Below the pieces are notes generated by a model, which did no database searches, was not told the origin of the DNA, and worked only from the letters and a program-made list of their open reading frames with translations. A program made the position numbers and the translations under genes. From NCBI GenBank assembly GCA_025362795.1, contig JANYFE010000065.1, positions 1 through 41,277 of the forward strand: a stretch of DNA of 41,277 nt, in the 5' to 3' direction. Numbering within the stretch: position 1 is the stretch's first letter; each line of letters opens with the position of its first letter. Positions 18,325 through 25,812 of the stretch are shown here, in pieces. Source of the stretch: Rhodobacterales bacterium. GTDB lineage: Bacteria; Pseudomonadota; Alphaproteobacteria; Rhodobacterales; Rhodobacteraceae.

Positions 18325-19842
18325 TCATTCGCCCTTTGGCACCATCCGGTTCACCAGCGGAATCTCTTTCAGCACAAAGCAGAACGCCAACCCCACAATC
18401 GACATCGCCGCCGCAATCCAGAAGATCGGATGGATCGCATCCACCACCGCATTGGCCACCGTGGTCTGCAATTCCGGCGACAACTTGGCCATGGTCTGCG
18501 GCCCGATCTGCACATTGCCGCCCAAGGCCGTCGCCGCATCGCCCGCCATCAGCCGGGCCGAGAACAGCGCCCCAAACGCCGCCACGCCCAAAGCGCCCCC
18601 GGTCTGCCGCACCATGATGCCCGCCGCCGTCGCCGTGCCCATCGTCTCGCGCGGCACCGCATTCTGCACGGCGGTTGTCACCACCGGGAAAATGCAGCCC
18701 ATGCCCAGACCCACAACGACAATCGACAGGCTGAACACCGCAATCCCGGTGTCCCGGCTCAACTGCGTCAGCGCCAGCATGCCAAACGTCAGCAGGCTCA
18801 TCCCGATCACCGGCAAATACCAATAGCGTCCGGTCTTGCCCATATAGCGTCCCGCCAAAGTCGAGGCGATCAGAATGCCCACCGTCAGCGGGATCAACTG
18901 CAACCCCGATCCGGTCGGCGTCGCACCCTTGGCGATCTGCAGATACAACGGCACAAAGGTGATCGCGCCAAACATCGCCGCCCCCACCACAAAGCCCAGC
19001 ACCGACGTCACCCAGAATACGTTCATCTTGAACAACCACAGGGGCAGGATCGGCTCTGCTGCCCGCGCCTCGATCATCACAAACGCCGCGAATGACACCA
19101 CGGTCAGCGCGGCCAAAGCCAGCGCCGTGGACGAGTCCCAGGCAAAGCTGCGCCCGCCAAGCGATGTCACCAGAGTGAGTGCGCCGAGGCCCAGCGTCAG
19201 CGCGATTGCCCCCCACCAGTCGATCCGGTGGCTGGTGCGAATGCCTCGCGGCTTGAAGCTGGCAGCGAAGCCGAACAACGCAATCAGGCCAAGCGGTATG
19301 TTGATGAAGAAAATCCAGTGCCAGTCGGCATGTTGCGTCAGCCAGCCGCCCGCCAAAGGCCCCAGTACCGACGACACCGAGAATACGGCGGCAAAGACGC
19401 CCTGAATCTTGCCGCGCTCGCGGGCCGGCACCACATCGCCGACAACAGACAACGCCAGCACGAACAACCCGCCGCCGCCCATGCCCTGAATGGCCCGCGC
19501 CACGATCAGAAACGTCATCGAGGTCGCCACGCCGCACAGGACCGACCCGGCAATGAAAACCCCGACCGACACGAAAATCGTGTTTCGCCGCCCATACAGA
19601 TCGCCCAGCTTGCCATACAGCGGTGCCACGATGGTCGAAGTCAGGATATAGGCCGTCACCACCCAGCTTAAGTGATCGACGCCGCCCAGATCGGCCACGA
19701 TGGTCGGCAGCGCGGTGGACACAATGCTTTGGTCCAGCGACGCCAGCAGCAAAAGCAGCCCGACCGACAGCAACACCATGCGCATCGACCCCGCCTCTCG
19801 CGCCGGTGCCGCTGGTGAATTTGCGGTGTGTGGATCAGCCAT
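18325..19842 (-). CDS. DHA2-type (EmrB/QacA-like) drug efflux MFS transporter
   Basis: A 505-residue, 14-helix proton antiporter. Diagnostic stretches are LLLLASLDQSIVSTALPTIVADLGG (helix 1), WVVTAYILTSTIVAPLYGKLGDLYGRR (motif A), ARAIQGMGGGGLFVLALSVVGDV (helix 4), the antiporter motif C in SVSSVLGPLAGGWL, WHWIFFINIPLGLIAL, and GIMVRQTGGALGVAAFGAL near the C-terminus. The ATG at 19840-19842 has GGAG 7 bp upstream on the minus strand. An upstream ATG in the same frame would bypass this site. It is divergent from a MarR regulator, with an imperfect dyad between them, the standard setup for induced multidrug or toxic-compound export. Confidence 0.93.
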   Translation of the reverse strand: MADPHTANSPAAPAREAGSMRMVLLSVGLLLLLASLDQSIVSTALPTIVADLGGVDHLSWVVTAYILTSTIVAPLYGKLGDLYGRRNTIFVSVGVFIAGSVLCGVATSMTFLIVARAIQGMGGGGLFVLALSVVGDVVPARERGKIQGVFAAVFSVSSVLGPLAGGWLTQHADWHWIFFINIPLGLIALFGFAASFKPRGIRTSHRIDWWGAIALTLGLGALTLVTSLGGRSFAWDSSTALALAALTVVSFAAFVMIEARAAEPILPLWLFKMNVFWVTSVLGFVVGAAMFGAITFVPLYLQIAKGATPTGSGLQLIPLTVGILIASTLAGRYMGKTGRYWYLPVIGMSLLTFGMLALTQLSRDTGIAVFSLSIVVVGLGMGCIFPVVTTAVQNAVPRETMGTATAAGIMVRQTGGALGVAAFGALFSARLMAGDAATALGGNVQIGPQTMAKLSPELQTTVANAVVDAIHPIFWIAAAMSIVGLAFCFVLKEIPLVNRMVPKGE

Positions 19843-19892
19843 GATAAACTCCTGCAACACGGGTAAGGGCGGCACGCTTAAAGGCGGTTGCA

Positions 19893-19915
19893 ATACATGT
19901 CAATAGCACATATAT
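19893..19915. promoter_or_regulatory. Putative MarR operator
   Basis: ATACATGT (19893-19900) and ACATATAT (19908-19915) form an inverted repeat with one mismatch and a 7-bp spacer, in the AT-rich gap between the divergent MarR and efflux genes. Its size and position suit a winged-helix dimer. A longer MarR reading frame from 19888 would cover this site, which supports the start at 19960. Confidence 0.5.
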
Positions 19916-19959
19916 GCCAATCGCAAGCAAATGCCCCCAGCACAGGTTCCGCCGATCCG

Positions 19960-20550
19960 ATGACCGAAGACAAACCGAACCGCTTCGGAAAATCCCCGCC
20001 CCGCTATCAGGAACGCGTGCATGCCAGCCTCTTGGACGCTGGCTTTTCGCCAGATGCCGCGATCGCGCTCTTGTCGCTCGACCTCGACCAGTTCCACTAT
20101 ATGCGCCGCGTGATGAAAGGCGATATCCCGGCCATGCTGATGCGCGAACTGGATTCCGGGCTGGAGGCGACCCAGTTTCACGCCCTGACCGCCATCACCC
20201 GCATTCAATGCGGCATTGGCCGCGACGGTGCCACCGAAGCCACGGTCGGCCTTCTGGCGGAAGAGCTGAATGTCGACCCCTCCCGCGCCAGCCGCATCGT
20301 GGCCGACCTCGTGGACCGCGGCTATCTGGAACGCGGTGCCAGTCAGAAAGACGGCCGCCGCTCGATCCTGACCCTGACGCAAGCCGCGACAAAGCTGTTC
20401 GAGGCGTTCCGGATGCGCAAATGGCAAAAGACGATGGCCGTGTTCAAAGACTGGCCACAGGATGACATCCTGGCCTTCGCCCGCCTGTTCGCGCGCTATT
20501 CCGACGACATGCGCACCGCCTATCCGGCGCGGGATGCTGCAAATCCCTAG
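19960..20550 (+). CDS. MarR-family transcriptional regulator
   Basis: A 196-residue winged-helix regulator. The DNA-binding core is visible at about residues 86-145: ATVGLLAEELNVDPSRASRIVADLVDRGYLERGASQKDGRRSILTLTQAATKLFEAF, with the wing motif DGRR. A longer N-terminal section (MTEDKPNRFGKSPPRYQERVHASL...) is unlike minimal MarR. I chose the ATG at 19960. Starts at 19888 and 19897 exist but would run through the operator-like dyad. It is divergent from the DHA2 efflux gene, its likely target. Confidence 0.88.
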   Translation: MTEDKPNRFGKSPPRYQERVHASLLDAGFSPDAAIALLSLDLDQFHYMRRVMKGDIPAMLMRELDSGLEATQFHALTAITRIQCGIGRDGATEATVGLLAEELNVDPSRASRIVADLVDRGYLERGASQKDGRRSILTLTQAATKLFEAFRMRKWQKTMAVFKDWPQDDILAFARLFARYSDDMRTAYPARDAANP

Positions 20551-20598
20551 CTGGGGTGCATGATATCACGCACCACACTTCATCTTGAACCGTGAACG

Positions 20599-20613
20599 GA
20601 ACACAAGCAGAAC
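20599..20613. promoter_or_regulatory. LexA (SOS) box upstream of uvrD
   Basis: GAAC-ACAAGCA-GAAC matches the direct-repeat LexA site known for Rhodobacter and other alphaproteobacteria (GTTC-N7-GTTC, here read on the other strand). It ends 40 bp before the uvrD start. Two further GAAC words lie just upstream (20587-20590, 20594-20597) but are not at the 7-bp spacing. Confidence 0.7.
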
Positions 20614-20653
20614 AACACTTCCCCTCTGCACGATGGGGTGCTAGCATTTCACC

Positions 20654-23011
20654 ATGATGGGCTTTGACGAATCCGAAGCATTCGAGGCCGCCATGCCGCT
20701 GTCACAGCGCGCGGTGGCCGCCCGTCCCATGCCCTATCTTGACGATCTGAACCCCGCGCAACGTCAGGCGGTCGAGGCGCTGGATGGCCCGGTCCTGATG
20801 CTGGCCGGGGCAGGGACCGGCAAAACCAAGGCCCTGATCGCCCGCGTTGTGCATCTGATGGCGATGGGCCGCGCCCGACCCAATGAAATCCTCGCCGTCA
20901 CCTTCACCAACAAAGCCGCGCGCGAGATGAAACTGCGGGTCGGTCGCCTGTTGGGCGATGCCGCCGAAGGCATGGCCTGGATGGGCACCTTCCATTCCCT
21001 GTCGGTGAAAATCCTGCGCCGTCACGCCGAACTCGTCGGCCTGAAATCCAACTTCACTATCCTAGACACCGACGATCAGCTGCGCCTGTTGAAGCAGCTG
21101 ATCGCCGCCGCCAACATTGATGAAAAACGCTGGCCCGCCCGCATGCTGGCCTCGATGATCGATTCATGGAAAAACCGTGCCCTGACCCCCGACCGCGTGC
21201 CGTCATCCGAGGCGAGCGGTTATAACAATCGCGGCACTGAACTGTATGAGGCCTATCAGCAGCGCCTCAAATCCCTGAACGCCACCGATTTTGGCGACCT
21301 TCTGCTGCATTGCGTCGTGATCTTCCAGACCCACGCCGACATCCTCGCCCAGTATCAGCGCTGGTTCAAATACATCCTCGTTGACGAATACCAGGATACC
21401 AACGTCGCCCAATACCTGTGGCTGCGCCTCTTGGCCCAAAGCCACCACAACATCTGCTGCGTCGGGGACGACGACCAGTCGATCTACGGCTGGCGCGGTG
21501 CAGAGGTCGGTAATATCCTGCGGTTCGAGAAAGACTTCCCCGGCGCCAAGGTGATCCGGCTGGAACAGAACTACCGCTCAACCCCCCACATCCTCGCCGC
21601 CGCATCCGGCGTGATTGCCGCAAATCGGGACCGCCTTGGCAAGACGTTGTGGACCGAGGCAACCAAGGGCGAAAAACTGCGCCTGATCGGCCATTGGGAC
21701 GGTGAGGAGGAGGCGCGCTGGATCGGTGACGAGCTGGAGGCTCTGCAACGCGGTGCCCGTGGCATCCGCCCGGTGTCTCTGAACGAAATCGCCATCCTCG
21801 TCCGCGCCAGCCACCAAATGCGCGCGTTCGAGGATCGTTTCCTGACCATCGGCCTGCCATACCGCGTCATCGGCGGCCCGCGGTTCTACGAACGGCAGGA
21901 AATCCGCGACGCGATGGCCTATTTCCGCCTCGCCGTGTCGCCCGATGACGATCTTGCCTTTGAACGCGTCATCAACACGCCCAAACGCGGCCTTGGTGAC
22001 AAAGCCCAGACCGACATTCAGCGCAACGCCCGCGCCAGTGGCAATTCCCTGCTCGACGGCTCCCGCGAACTCCTTGCCAAAGCGGCCATCGGCGGCAAAG
22101 GCGCGGGTCAGTTGCGCAGCTTTGTCGACGGCGTAGACCGCTGGCACCAGATCACCCTGCGCCCGCACAACCACATCGAACTCGCCGAAATGATCCTCGA
22201 CGAAAGCGGCTATACCGGGATGTGGCAGACCGACAAGACGCCGGAGGCACCGGGCCGTCTGGAAAACCTCAAGGAACTGGTCAAGGCGCTGGAACAGTTT
22301 GAAAACCTGCAAGGGTTCCTCGAACACGTCTCGCTGATCATGGACAATGACACCGAAGAGGCGGTTGAAAAGGTGTCGATCATGACCCTGCACGCCGCCA
22401 AGGGTCTGGAATTTCCCGCCATCTTCCTGCCCGGCTGGGAAGACGGCCTGTTCCCCAGCCAGCGCAGCATGGACGAATCGGGCCTGAAAGGGCTGGAGGA
22501 GGAACGCCGCCTTGCCTATGTCGGGATCACCCGGGCGGAGGAGTTGTGCACCATCAGCTTCGCCTCCAACCGCCGGGTCTATGGCCAGTGGCAAAGTCAG
22601 CTTCCGTCACGTTTCATCGACGAACTGCCACCCGCCCATGTCGAAGTGCTGACCCCGCCCGGTCTCTATGGCGGCGGTTATGGTGCGGCGGCCACCAGCT
22701 TTGGCAGCGCGCTTGAAGATCGCGTGGCCAAATCCGATGTCTACAACTCCCCCGGCTGGCGCCGGATGGAAACCCGCGCCGCCACCCGCCCCACCAGCCA
22801 GCCGACCGAGGCGCGCAACATGGTGATCGACGCCAGCGCCGTCTCTGCCTACAGCGCCGGCGACCGGGTGTTTCACCAGAAATTCGGCTATGGCGAGATC
22901 ATCCAGATCGAGGGTGACAAGCTGGACATCGAATTTGATCACGCCGGATCCAAGAAAATCGTCGCCCGCTTCGTCGTCCCCGCCCAACAGGTCGACGACG
23001 TGCCGTTCTAA
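20654..23011 (+). CDS. uvrD: UvrD/PcrA-type ATP-dependent DNA helicase
   Basis: A 785-residue SF1A 3'-5' helicase for nucleotide excision and mismatch repair. The motifs are in order: Q-motif LNPAQRQAVEALDGPVLML; Walker A AGAGTGKT (Lys57); TFTNKAAREMK; GTFHSLSVKILRRH; Walker B ILVDEYQDTN; motif III VGDDDQSIYGWRGA; IV RLEQNYRST; V VSIMTLHAAKGLEFPAIFLPGWEDGLFPS; VI EERRLAYVGITRA. The C-terminal VFHQKFGYGEIIQIEGDKLDIEFDHAGSKKI is the Tudor-like domain that contacts RNA polymerase in PcrA/UvrD. Tandem ATGs occur at 20654 and 20657. The upstream GAAC-N7-GAAC box suggests SOS induction. An imperfect 20-bp palindrome at about 20555-20574 separates it from the MarR gene. Confidence 0.95.
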   Translation: MMGFDESEAFEAAMPLSQRAVAARPMPYLDDLNPAQRQAVEALDGPVLMLAGAGTGKTKALIARVVHLMAMGRARPNEILAVTFTNKAAREMKLRVGRLLGDAAEGMAWMGTFHSLSVKILRRHAELVGLKSNFTILDTDDQLRLLKQLIAAANIDEKRWPARMLASMIDSWKNRALTPDRVPSSEASGYNNRGTELYEAYQQRLKSLNATDFGDLLLHCVVIFQTHADILAQYQRWFKYILVDEYQDTNVAQYLWLRLLAQSHHNICCVGDDDQSIYGWRGAEVGNILRFEKDFPGAKVIRLEQNYRSTPHILAAASGVIAANRDRLGKTLWTEATKGEKLRLIGHWDGEEEARWIGDELEALQRGARGIRPVSLNEIAILVRASHQMRAFEDRFLTIGLPYRVIGGPRFYERQEIRDAMAYFRLAVSPDDDLAFERVINTPKRGLGDKAQTDIQRNARASGNSLLDGSRELLAKAAIGGKGAGQLRSFVDGVDRWHQITLRPHNHIELAEMILDESGYTGMWQTDKTPEAPGRLENLKELVKALEQFENLQGFLEHVSLIMDNDTEEAVEKVSIMTLHAAKGLEFPAIFLPGWEDGLFPSQRSMDESGLKGLEEERRLAYVGITRAEELCTISFASNRRVYGQWQSQLPSRFIDELPPAHVEVLTPPGLYGGGYGAAATSFGSALEDRVAKSDVYNSPGWRRMETRAATRPTSQPTEARNMVIDASAVSAYSAGDRVFHQKFGYGEIIQIEGDKLDIEFDHAGSKKIVARFVVPAQQVDDVPF

Positions 23012-23125
23012 GGCGCTGTGTCAGGCTCCCGGTTGCCCCCGGGGGACGTCGTCGCAAGCGGCGACCTCAACGGAATACGCTGCCGCACACCTACCGGCAT
23101 GCGGCCCATCACAAGAACGTCGGTT

Positions 23126-23638
23126 TCACGACCCGCCCGCTTCCGCAGCCAGCGTGACCAGAAGCGCATCCAGCTGTTCGAACTGCTCGCCAAACCCGCC
23201 GGTGCTGCCAGAGGCAATGGCCTCATCCAGCGCAGCCTTCGTGGGATACAGGTCGTGCAGGACCAGCGACGTCGCCTCACCGCGCTCTTCGAATGTCACA
23301 GTAGTCACGGACCCGTCTGCACCACTTTCCTCGTTGGTCCAGACGATGCGACTGTGCGGCGTGACTTCAAGATAGCGCCCGAAGAAAGCCATCGGCTGTT
23401 CTGTGGCAGGATGGCTGAACACAAAGCGATAGCTGCCCCCGGTGCGGGCATCCATTTCGCAGGACAAAAAGGGTATGCCGACTGACTTGGGCATCCACCA
23501 GCGCCGCATCAGGTCCGGTCTGGTCCAGGCATCGAACACCAGCCGCGCGGGGCCGCCCACGGTTCGCGTCACGACCAGTTCGCGGTCAGACTTCCGTTCC
23601 ACCGTCGTGCGGCTGTTCTGGGGCTCAGTCGCGGTCAT
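23126..23638 (-). CDS. SRPBCC (AHSA1/START-like) domain protein
   Basis: A 170-residue protein of the Activator-of-Hsp90-ATPase-like branch of the SRPBCC fold. Family marks are LVVTRTVGGPARLVFDAWTRPDLMRRWWMPKSVG, EMDARTGGSYRFVF, FFGRYLEVTPHSRIVWTNE, and the C-terminal GSTGGFGEQFEQLDALL. The fold makes a hydrophobic ligand pocket; no ligand is known here. Its start overlaps the end of the ArsR gene by 14 bp, so the two are one operon. An ArsR regulator followed by an SRPBCC protein is a very common pair in bacteria, usually self-regulated. Confidence 0.92.
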   Translation of the reverse strand: MTATEPQNSRTTVERKSDRELVVTRTVGGPARLVFDAWTRPDLMRRWWMPKSVGIPFLSCEMDARTGGSYRFVFSHPATEQPMAFFGRYLEVTPHSRIVWTNEESGADGSVTTVTFEERGEATSLVLHDLYPTKAALDEAIASGSTGGFGEQFEQLDALLVTLAAEAGGS

Positions 23639-23981
23639 TGGCCTTCTCCTTTTGTTTCAATTCCTCGACAATCATCTCCAACGCGTCAAATCGCGCATCC
23701 CAAAGCAGGCGGTACCGTTCGATCCACACTGCTTCTTCCTCCAACCTGCGCAGGCCCAGCTTGCAAGTCCGCACGCGCCCGATCTTCTGCGTCGTCACAA
23801 ACCCCGCATGCTCCAGCACGCCGACATGCTTTTTCATGCCGGTAAGCGTCATCTGGAATTTCCGGGCCAGAGCCGTGATGGACGCGTCAGCACGCCCAAG
23901 CTGCTCCAGCACCCCGCGCCGAGTGCCATCCGACAATGCGGCAAACGCAGCGTCCAGGGTGTCATTGTTATACTGAACCAT
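23625..23981 (-). CDS. ArsR-family transcriptional regulator
   Basis: A 118-residue winged-helix protein: LDAAFAALSDGTRRGVLEQLGRADASITALARKFQMTLTGMKKHVGVLEHAGFVTTQKIGRVRTCKLGLRRLEEEAVWIERYR. It has no metal-binding ELCVCDL cysteines, so it belongs to the non-metal ArsR group that partners SRPBCC genes. I chose the ATG at 23979-23981 (MVQYNNDTLDAAF), the normal family start. It lies inside a perfect operator-like dyad and has no ribosome-binding site, but a good promoter places the transcript start about at the ATG, so the mRNA may be leaderless. Longer starts lack homology. Confidence 0.92.
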   Translation of the reverse strand: MVQYNNDTLDAAFAALSDGTRRGVLEQLGRADASITALARKFQMTLTGMKKHVGVLEHAGFVTTQKIGRVRTCKLGLRRLEEEAVWIERYRLLWDARFDALEMIVEELKQKEKANDRD

Positions 23982-23994
23982 ATAGTTCAGTATA
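23969..23994 (-). promoter_or_regulatory. ArsR operator overlapping promoter and start codon
   Basis: TATACTGAAC and GTTCAGTATA form a perfect 10-bp inverted repeat with a 6-bp spacer containing the arsR ATG. On the minus strand the upstream arm supplies a -10 element TATACT, with TTTGCT 17 bp further upstream as -35. The predicted transcript starts about at the ATG. A repressor bound here would block its own promoter. Confidence 0.75.
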
Positions 23995-24095
23995 TGGCAA
24001 AGACTGCGGGAAGCAAAGACTTTTCGCGCTGTAGTGCCCCCGCTTGGGCACAAAGACTGCATTCATCAACCCATTCAACGGTGTCATACCGGACT

Positions 24096-25247
24096 TCAGG
24101 CAACCGCCGCCTTCGCTCGGTCCAACGCCACCACCGCCAACCCCGCCGCCAACCCCCAGAACGCCGCGCCAATCCCAAAGGCCGCCACCCCCGATGCCGT
24201 CACCGCCAGCGTGATGGTTGCGGCAAACCGGGTCGGCACCGGCCCGTAGGCCCCCGCCAGTGCCCCCGTCAACGGCCCGAGCAGCGCCAGCGCCACCAGC
24301 AGACTCATCACATTTTGCGGCAAAGCCCCCAGCAGCAGCAGAACCGCCGGCCCCAGCAACCCCAGCCCAACCCAGGCCACCGCATAAGCCAACCCGACCT
24401 TCCAGCGTTGCGTTCTGTCGGGATGGACGTCATCGCCAAGACAGATCGCCGCCGTGATCGCCGCCACGCTGATCGTATGCGCCCCGAACAGCCCCGCCAG
24501 CGCCGACAGACCCCCCGTGGTGATCAGCGCCGGACCAACCGGCGGTTCATACCCCGCCGCCCGGATCGTCGCAAACCCCGGCAGGTTCTGGGACGCCATC
24601 GTCACCAGATACAACGGTACCCCCAACCCGATCAGCACTTCCAGTCGGAAGCTTGGCGCAATGAACGTCAACCGGGGCAGGGGCAACGCCAGCGCCGGCC
24701 ACGCGGCGCCGCCAAACCCGAACGCCGTGATCCCGCCCACCGCCAGCGTGGCCAGCACTGCCAGCGCCGGGTTCTTCAACCGCACCAGCACAAACACCGC
24801 CCCCATCGCCACCGCGATCCAGCCCAATCCCTGCGCCGCCGCCGGGCCTTTCAGACAAAACGGCAGCAACACCCCCGCCAGCATTCCCGCCGCCACCCCA
24901 TCCGGGATCAGCGCCACGACCCGCTCCAACGGCTTGATCGCCCCGGTCAGCGCGATCAGCACCCCCGCCAGCACAAAGGCCCCCACCGCCTCGTTCATCG
25001 AAATGCCGCTGGTCGCCGCAATCAGGGCCGCCCCCGGCGTCGACCATGCCAGCACCACCGGCACGCGGCTGAAGTAACTCAGACCCGCCGCCCCGACCGC
25101 CTTGGCCAAACAGATCGCCAGCAGCCAGCTCGCGGTCTGCGCCTGGGTTGCCCCCACCGCCGCCGCTGCCGCCAGCACCAGCGCAATCGTGCTGCCATAA
25201 CCGACCAGCGCCGCCACAAGGGCCGCCGAAATCATGGAAATCCGCAT
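24096..25247 (-). CDS. benE: BenE-type benzoate/H+ symporter family protein
   Basis: A 383-residue membrane protein with about 12 helices. It matches the benzoate:H+ symporter family by LVGYGSTIALVLAAAAAVGATQAQTASWL, VPVVLAWSTPGAALIA, the signature MASQNLPGFATIRAAGYEPPVGPALITTGGLSALAGLFGAHTISVAAITAAICLG, and VPTRFAATITLAVTASGVAAFGIGAAFWGLAAG. It probably imports an aromatic acid, but no benzoate catabolic genes are nearby. The ATG at 25245-25247 is my choice; a second in-frame ATG is 12 bp inside. The upstream side is odd: only GGGG precedes the start as a possible Shine-Dalgarno, and the T-tract of the sRNA terminator ends 9 bp before it. Expression may therefore need read-through or an unseen promoter. 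Confidence 0.85.
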   Translation of the reverse strand: MRISMISAALVAALVGYGSTIALVLAAAAAVGATQAQTASWLLAICLAKAVGAAGLSYFSRVPVVLAWSTPGAALIAATSGISMNEAVGAFVLAGVLIALTGAIKPLERVVALIPDGVAAGMLAGVLLPFCLKGPAAAQGLGWIAVAMGAVFVLVRLKNPALAVLATLAVGGITAFGFGGAAWPALALPLPRLTFIAPSFRLEVLIGLGVPLYLVTMASQNLPGFATIRAAGYEPPVGPALITTGGLSALAGLFGAHTISVAAITAAICLGDDVHPDRTQRWKVGLAYAVAWVGLGLLGPAVLLLLGALPQNVMSLLVALALLGPLTGALAGAYGPVPTRFAATITLAVTASGVAAFGIGAAFWGLAAGLAVVALDRAKAAVA

Positions 25248-25256
25248 GAAAACCCC

Positions 25257-25286
25257 AAAAAACCCGCTCCACTTATCGGGGCGGGT
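25257..25286 (-). terminator. Rho-independent terminator closing the CcsR RNA array
   Basis: On the minus strand ACCCGC (25281-25286) pairs with GCGGGT (25262-25267), extended inward by two C-G pairs past one mismatch, and is followed by a T6 run (25262 down to 25257). It is the only hairpin in the array followed by a T-tract. Confidence 0.75.
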
Positions 25287-25310
25287 CGGCAGCTTTGCAA
25301 GGGGGAGGGC

Positions 25311-25379
25311 GCGGCAACCCCTGGGAGGAGGTAGGGGTTGCCGCCGGTCCGATGGCCCTCGGGAGGAGGTGAGGGCCTG
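25311..25379 (-). ncRNA. CcsR4-like sRNA (two CCUCCUCCC stem-loops)
   Basis: Two hairpins on the minus strand: 25354-25377 (7-bp perfect stem GGCCCTC) and 25313-25342 (10-bp perfect stem GGCAACCCCT), each with the loop ACCTCCTCCC. They are separated by 11 nt. This is the CcsR ('cuckoo') RNA architecture of Rhodobacter: paired hairpins whose anti-Shine-Dalgarno-like loops can base-pair with targets. It is the last unit before the terminator. The exact ends are inferred from the hairpins. Confidence 0.85.
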
Positions 25380-25408
25380 TCGCACATCGTGGGCAGGCGA
25401 ACCTGCCG
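25311..25408 (-). repeat. Tandem duplicate half A of the sRNA array
   Basis: This block (two hairpins, the TGTCGCACATCG linker and a small hairpin) matches 25594-25691 almost base for base, 283 bp away in the same orientation. The arrangement of four RNAs looks like the product of duplicating a two-RNA unit. Confidence 0.8.
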
Positions 25409-25418
25409 AAAGAGGGGC

Positions 25419-25485
25419 GACGGTGCCAGGGAGGAGGTTGGCACCGCCGCATTTTGCCGGAACCCAGGGAGGAGGTTGGGCCCTT
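25419..25485 (-). ncRNA. CcsR3-like sRNA (two CCUCCUCCC stem-loops)
   Basis: Hairpins on the minus strand at 25460-25483 (7-bp stem with two G-U pairs) and 25421-25446 (8-bp perfect stem CGGTGCCA), both with the loop ACCTCCTCCC. It is the first unit of the second tandem half; a short GGCAGG/CCTGCC hairpin (25392-25407) separates it from the CcsR4-like unit. Confidence 0.85.
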
Positions 25486-25529
25486 GCAAACTCTGACCGC
25501 TGACATGGTGTCACCCGGCCGCTTGTTCC

Positions 25530-25555
25530 AGATCAGACCACATCAGGCCTGATCT
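25530..25555 (-). other. Hairpin in the spacer between the two array halves
   Basis: AGATCAG (25530-25536) pairs with CTGATCT (25549-25555). It lies in the 108-nt stretch between the second and third RNA, where no CCTCCTCCC loop occurs. It may be a processing site or internal terminator; no T-tract follows. Confidence 0.5.
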
Positions 25556-25593
25556 ACTGTGCCCCGCACGCAACATGCGCAGGGCGGAATGGC

Positions 25594-25662
25594 GCGGCAA
25601 CCTCTGGGAGGAGGTAGGGGTTGCCGCTGGTCCGATGGCCCTCGGGAGGAGGTGAAGGCCTG
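25594..25662 (-). ncRNA. CcsR2-like sRNA (two CCUCCUCCC stem-loops)
   Basis: Hairpins at 25637-25660 and 25596-25625 with loop ACCTCCTCCC. The stems match those of the CcsR4-like unit except for single changes that leave G-U pairs, so the structure is conserved while the sequence drifts. With its downstream hairpin it is a near copy of 25311-25408. Confidence 0.85.
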
Positions 25663-25691
25663 TCGCACATCGCTGGCAGACGGATCTGCCG
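25594..25691 (-). repeat. Tandem duplicate half B of the sRNA array
   Basis: The partner of 25311-25408. The small linker hairpin here is GGCAGA-cgga-TCTGCC (25675-25690) against GGCAGG-cgaa-CCTGCC in the other half: paired changes on both sides of the stem, a compensatory substitution. Confidence 0.8.
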
Positions 25692-25703
25692 GGTAAAATG
25701 GCG

Positions 25704-25772
25704 ACGGCACCAGAGGGGAGGTTGGCGCCGCCGCACGTGACCATAGGCCCTCAGGGAGGAGGTTGAGGCCCC
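25704..25772 (-). ncRNA. CcsR1-like sRNA (two stem-loops, second loop degenerate)
   Basis: Hairpins at 25746-25770 (loop ACCTCCTCCC, one bulged base) and 25706-25729 (7-bp stem with one G-U pair). The second loop reads ACCTCCCCTC on the minus strand, the only one of the eight that departs from CCTCCTCCC. It is the first RNA after the DUF1127 gene. Confidence 0.8.
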
Positions 25773-25789
25773 AGGTTCAGGTTCTTGCC

Positions 25790-25809
25790 GTCGCAGCCGG
25801 GGCTGCGAC
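25790..25809 (-). other. Stem-loop just after the DUF1127 stop
   Basis: GTCGCAGCC and GGCTGCGAC are a 9-bp perfect inverted repeat with a 2-base gap, starting 3 nt after the DUF1127 stop codon on the minus strand. No T-tract follows, so it probably protects the mRNA end or marks processing between the coding part and the sRNAs rather than ending transcription. Confidence 0.65.
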
Positions 25810-25812
25810 GAA

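Noticed and set aside
20555-20574. Palindrome GGTGCATGATATCACGCACC as a MarR terminator
   Set aside because: The imperfect dyad has no T-tract; it could equally be an operator, so no function was assigned.
24096-25514. Long forms of BenE beginning at 25514
   Set aside because: The added residues are translated sRNA hairpins (repeated LLPG/SSRG-type runs), not protein.
25253-25812. CRISPR array
   Set aside because: The repeats are inverted stem-loops with a shared loop and variable stems, without uniform spacers or cas genes.
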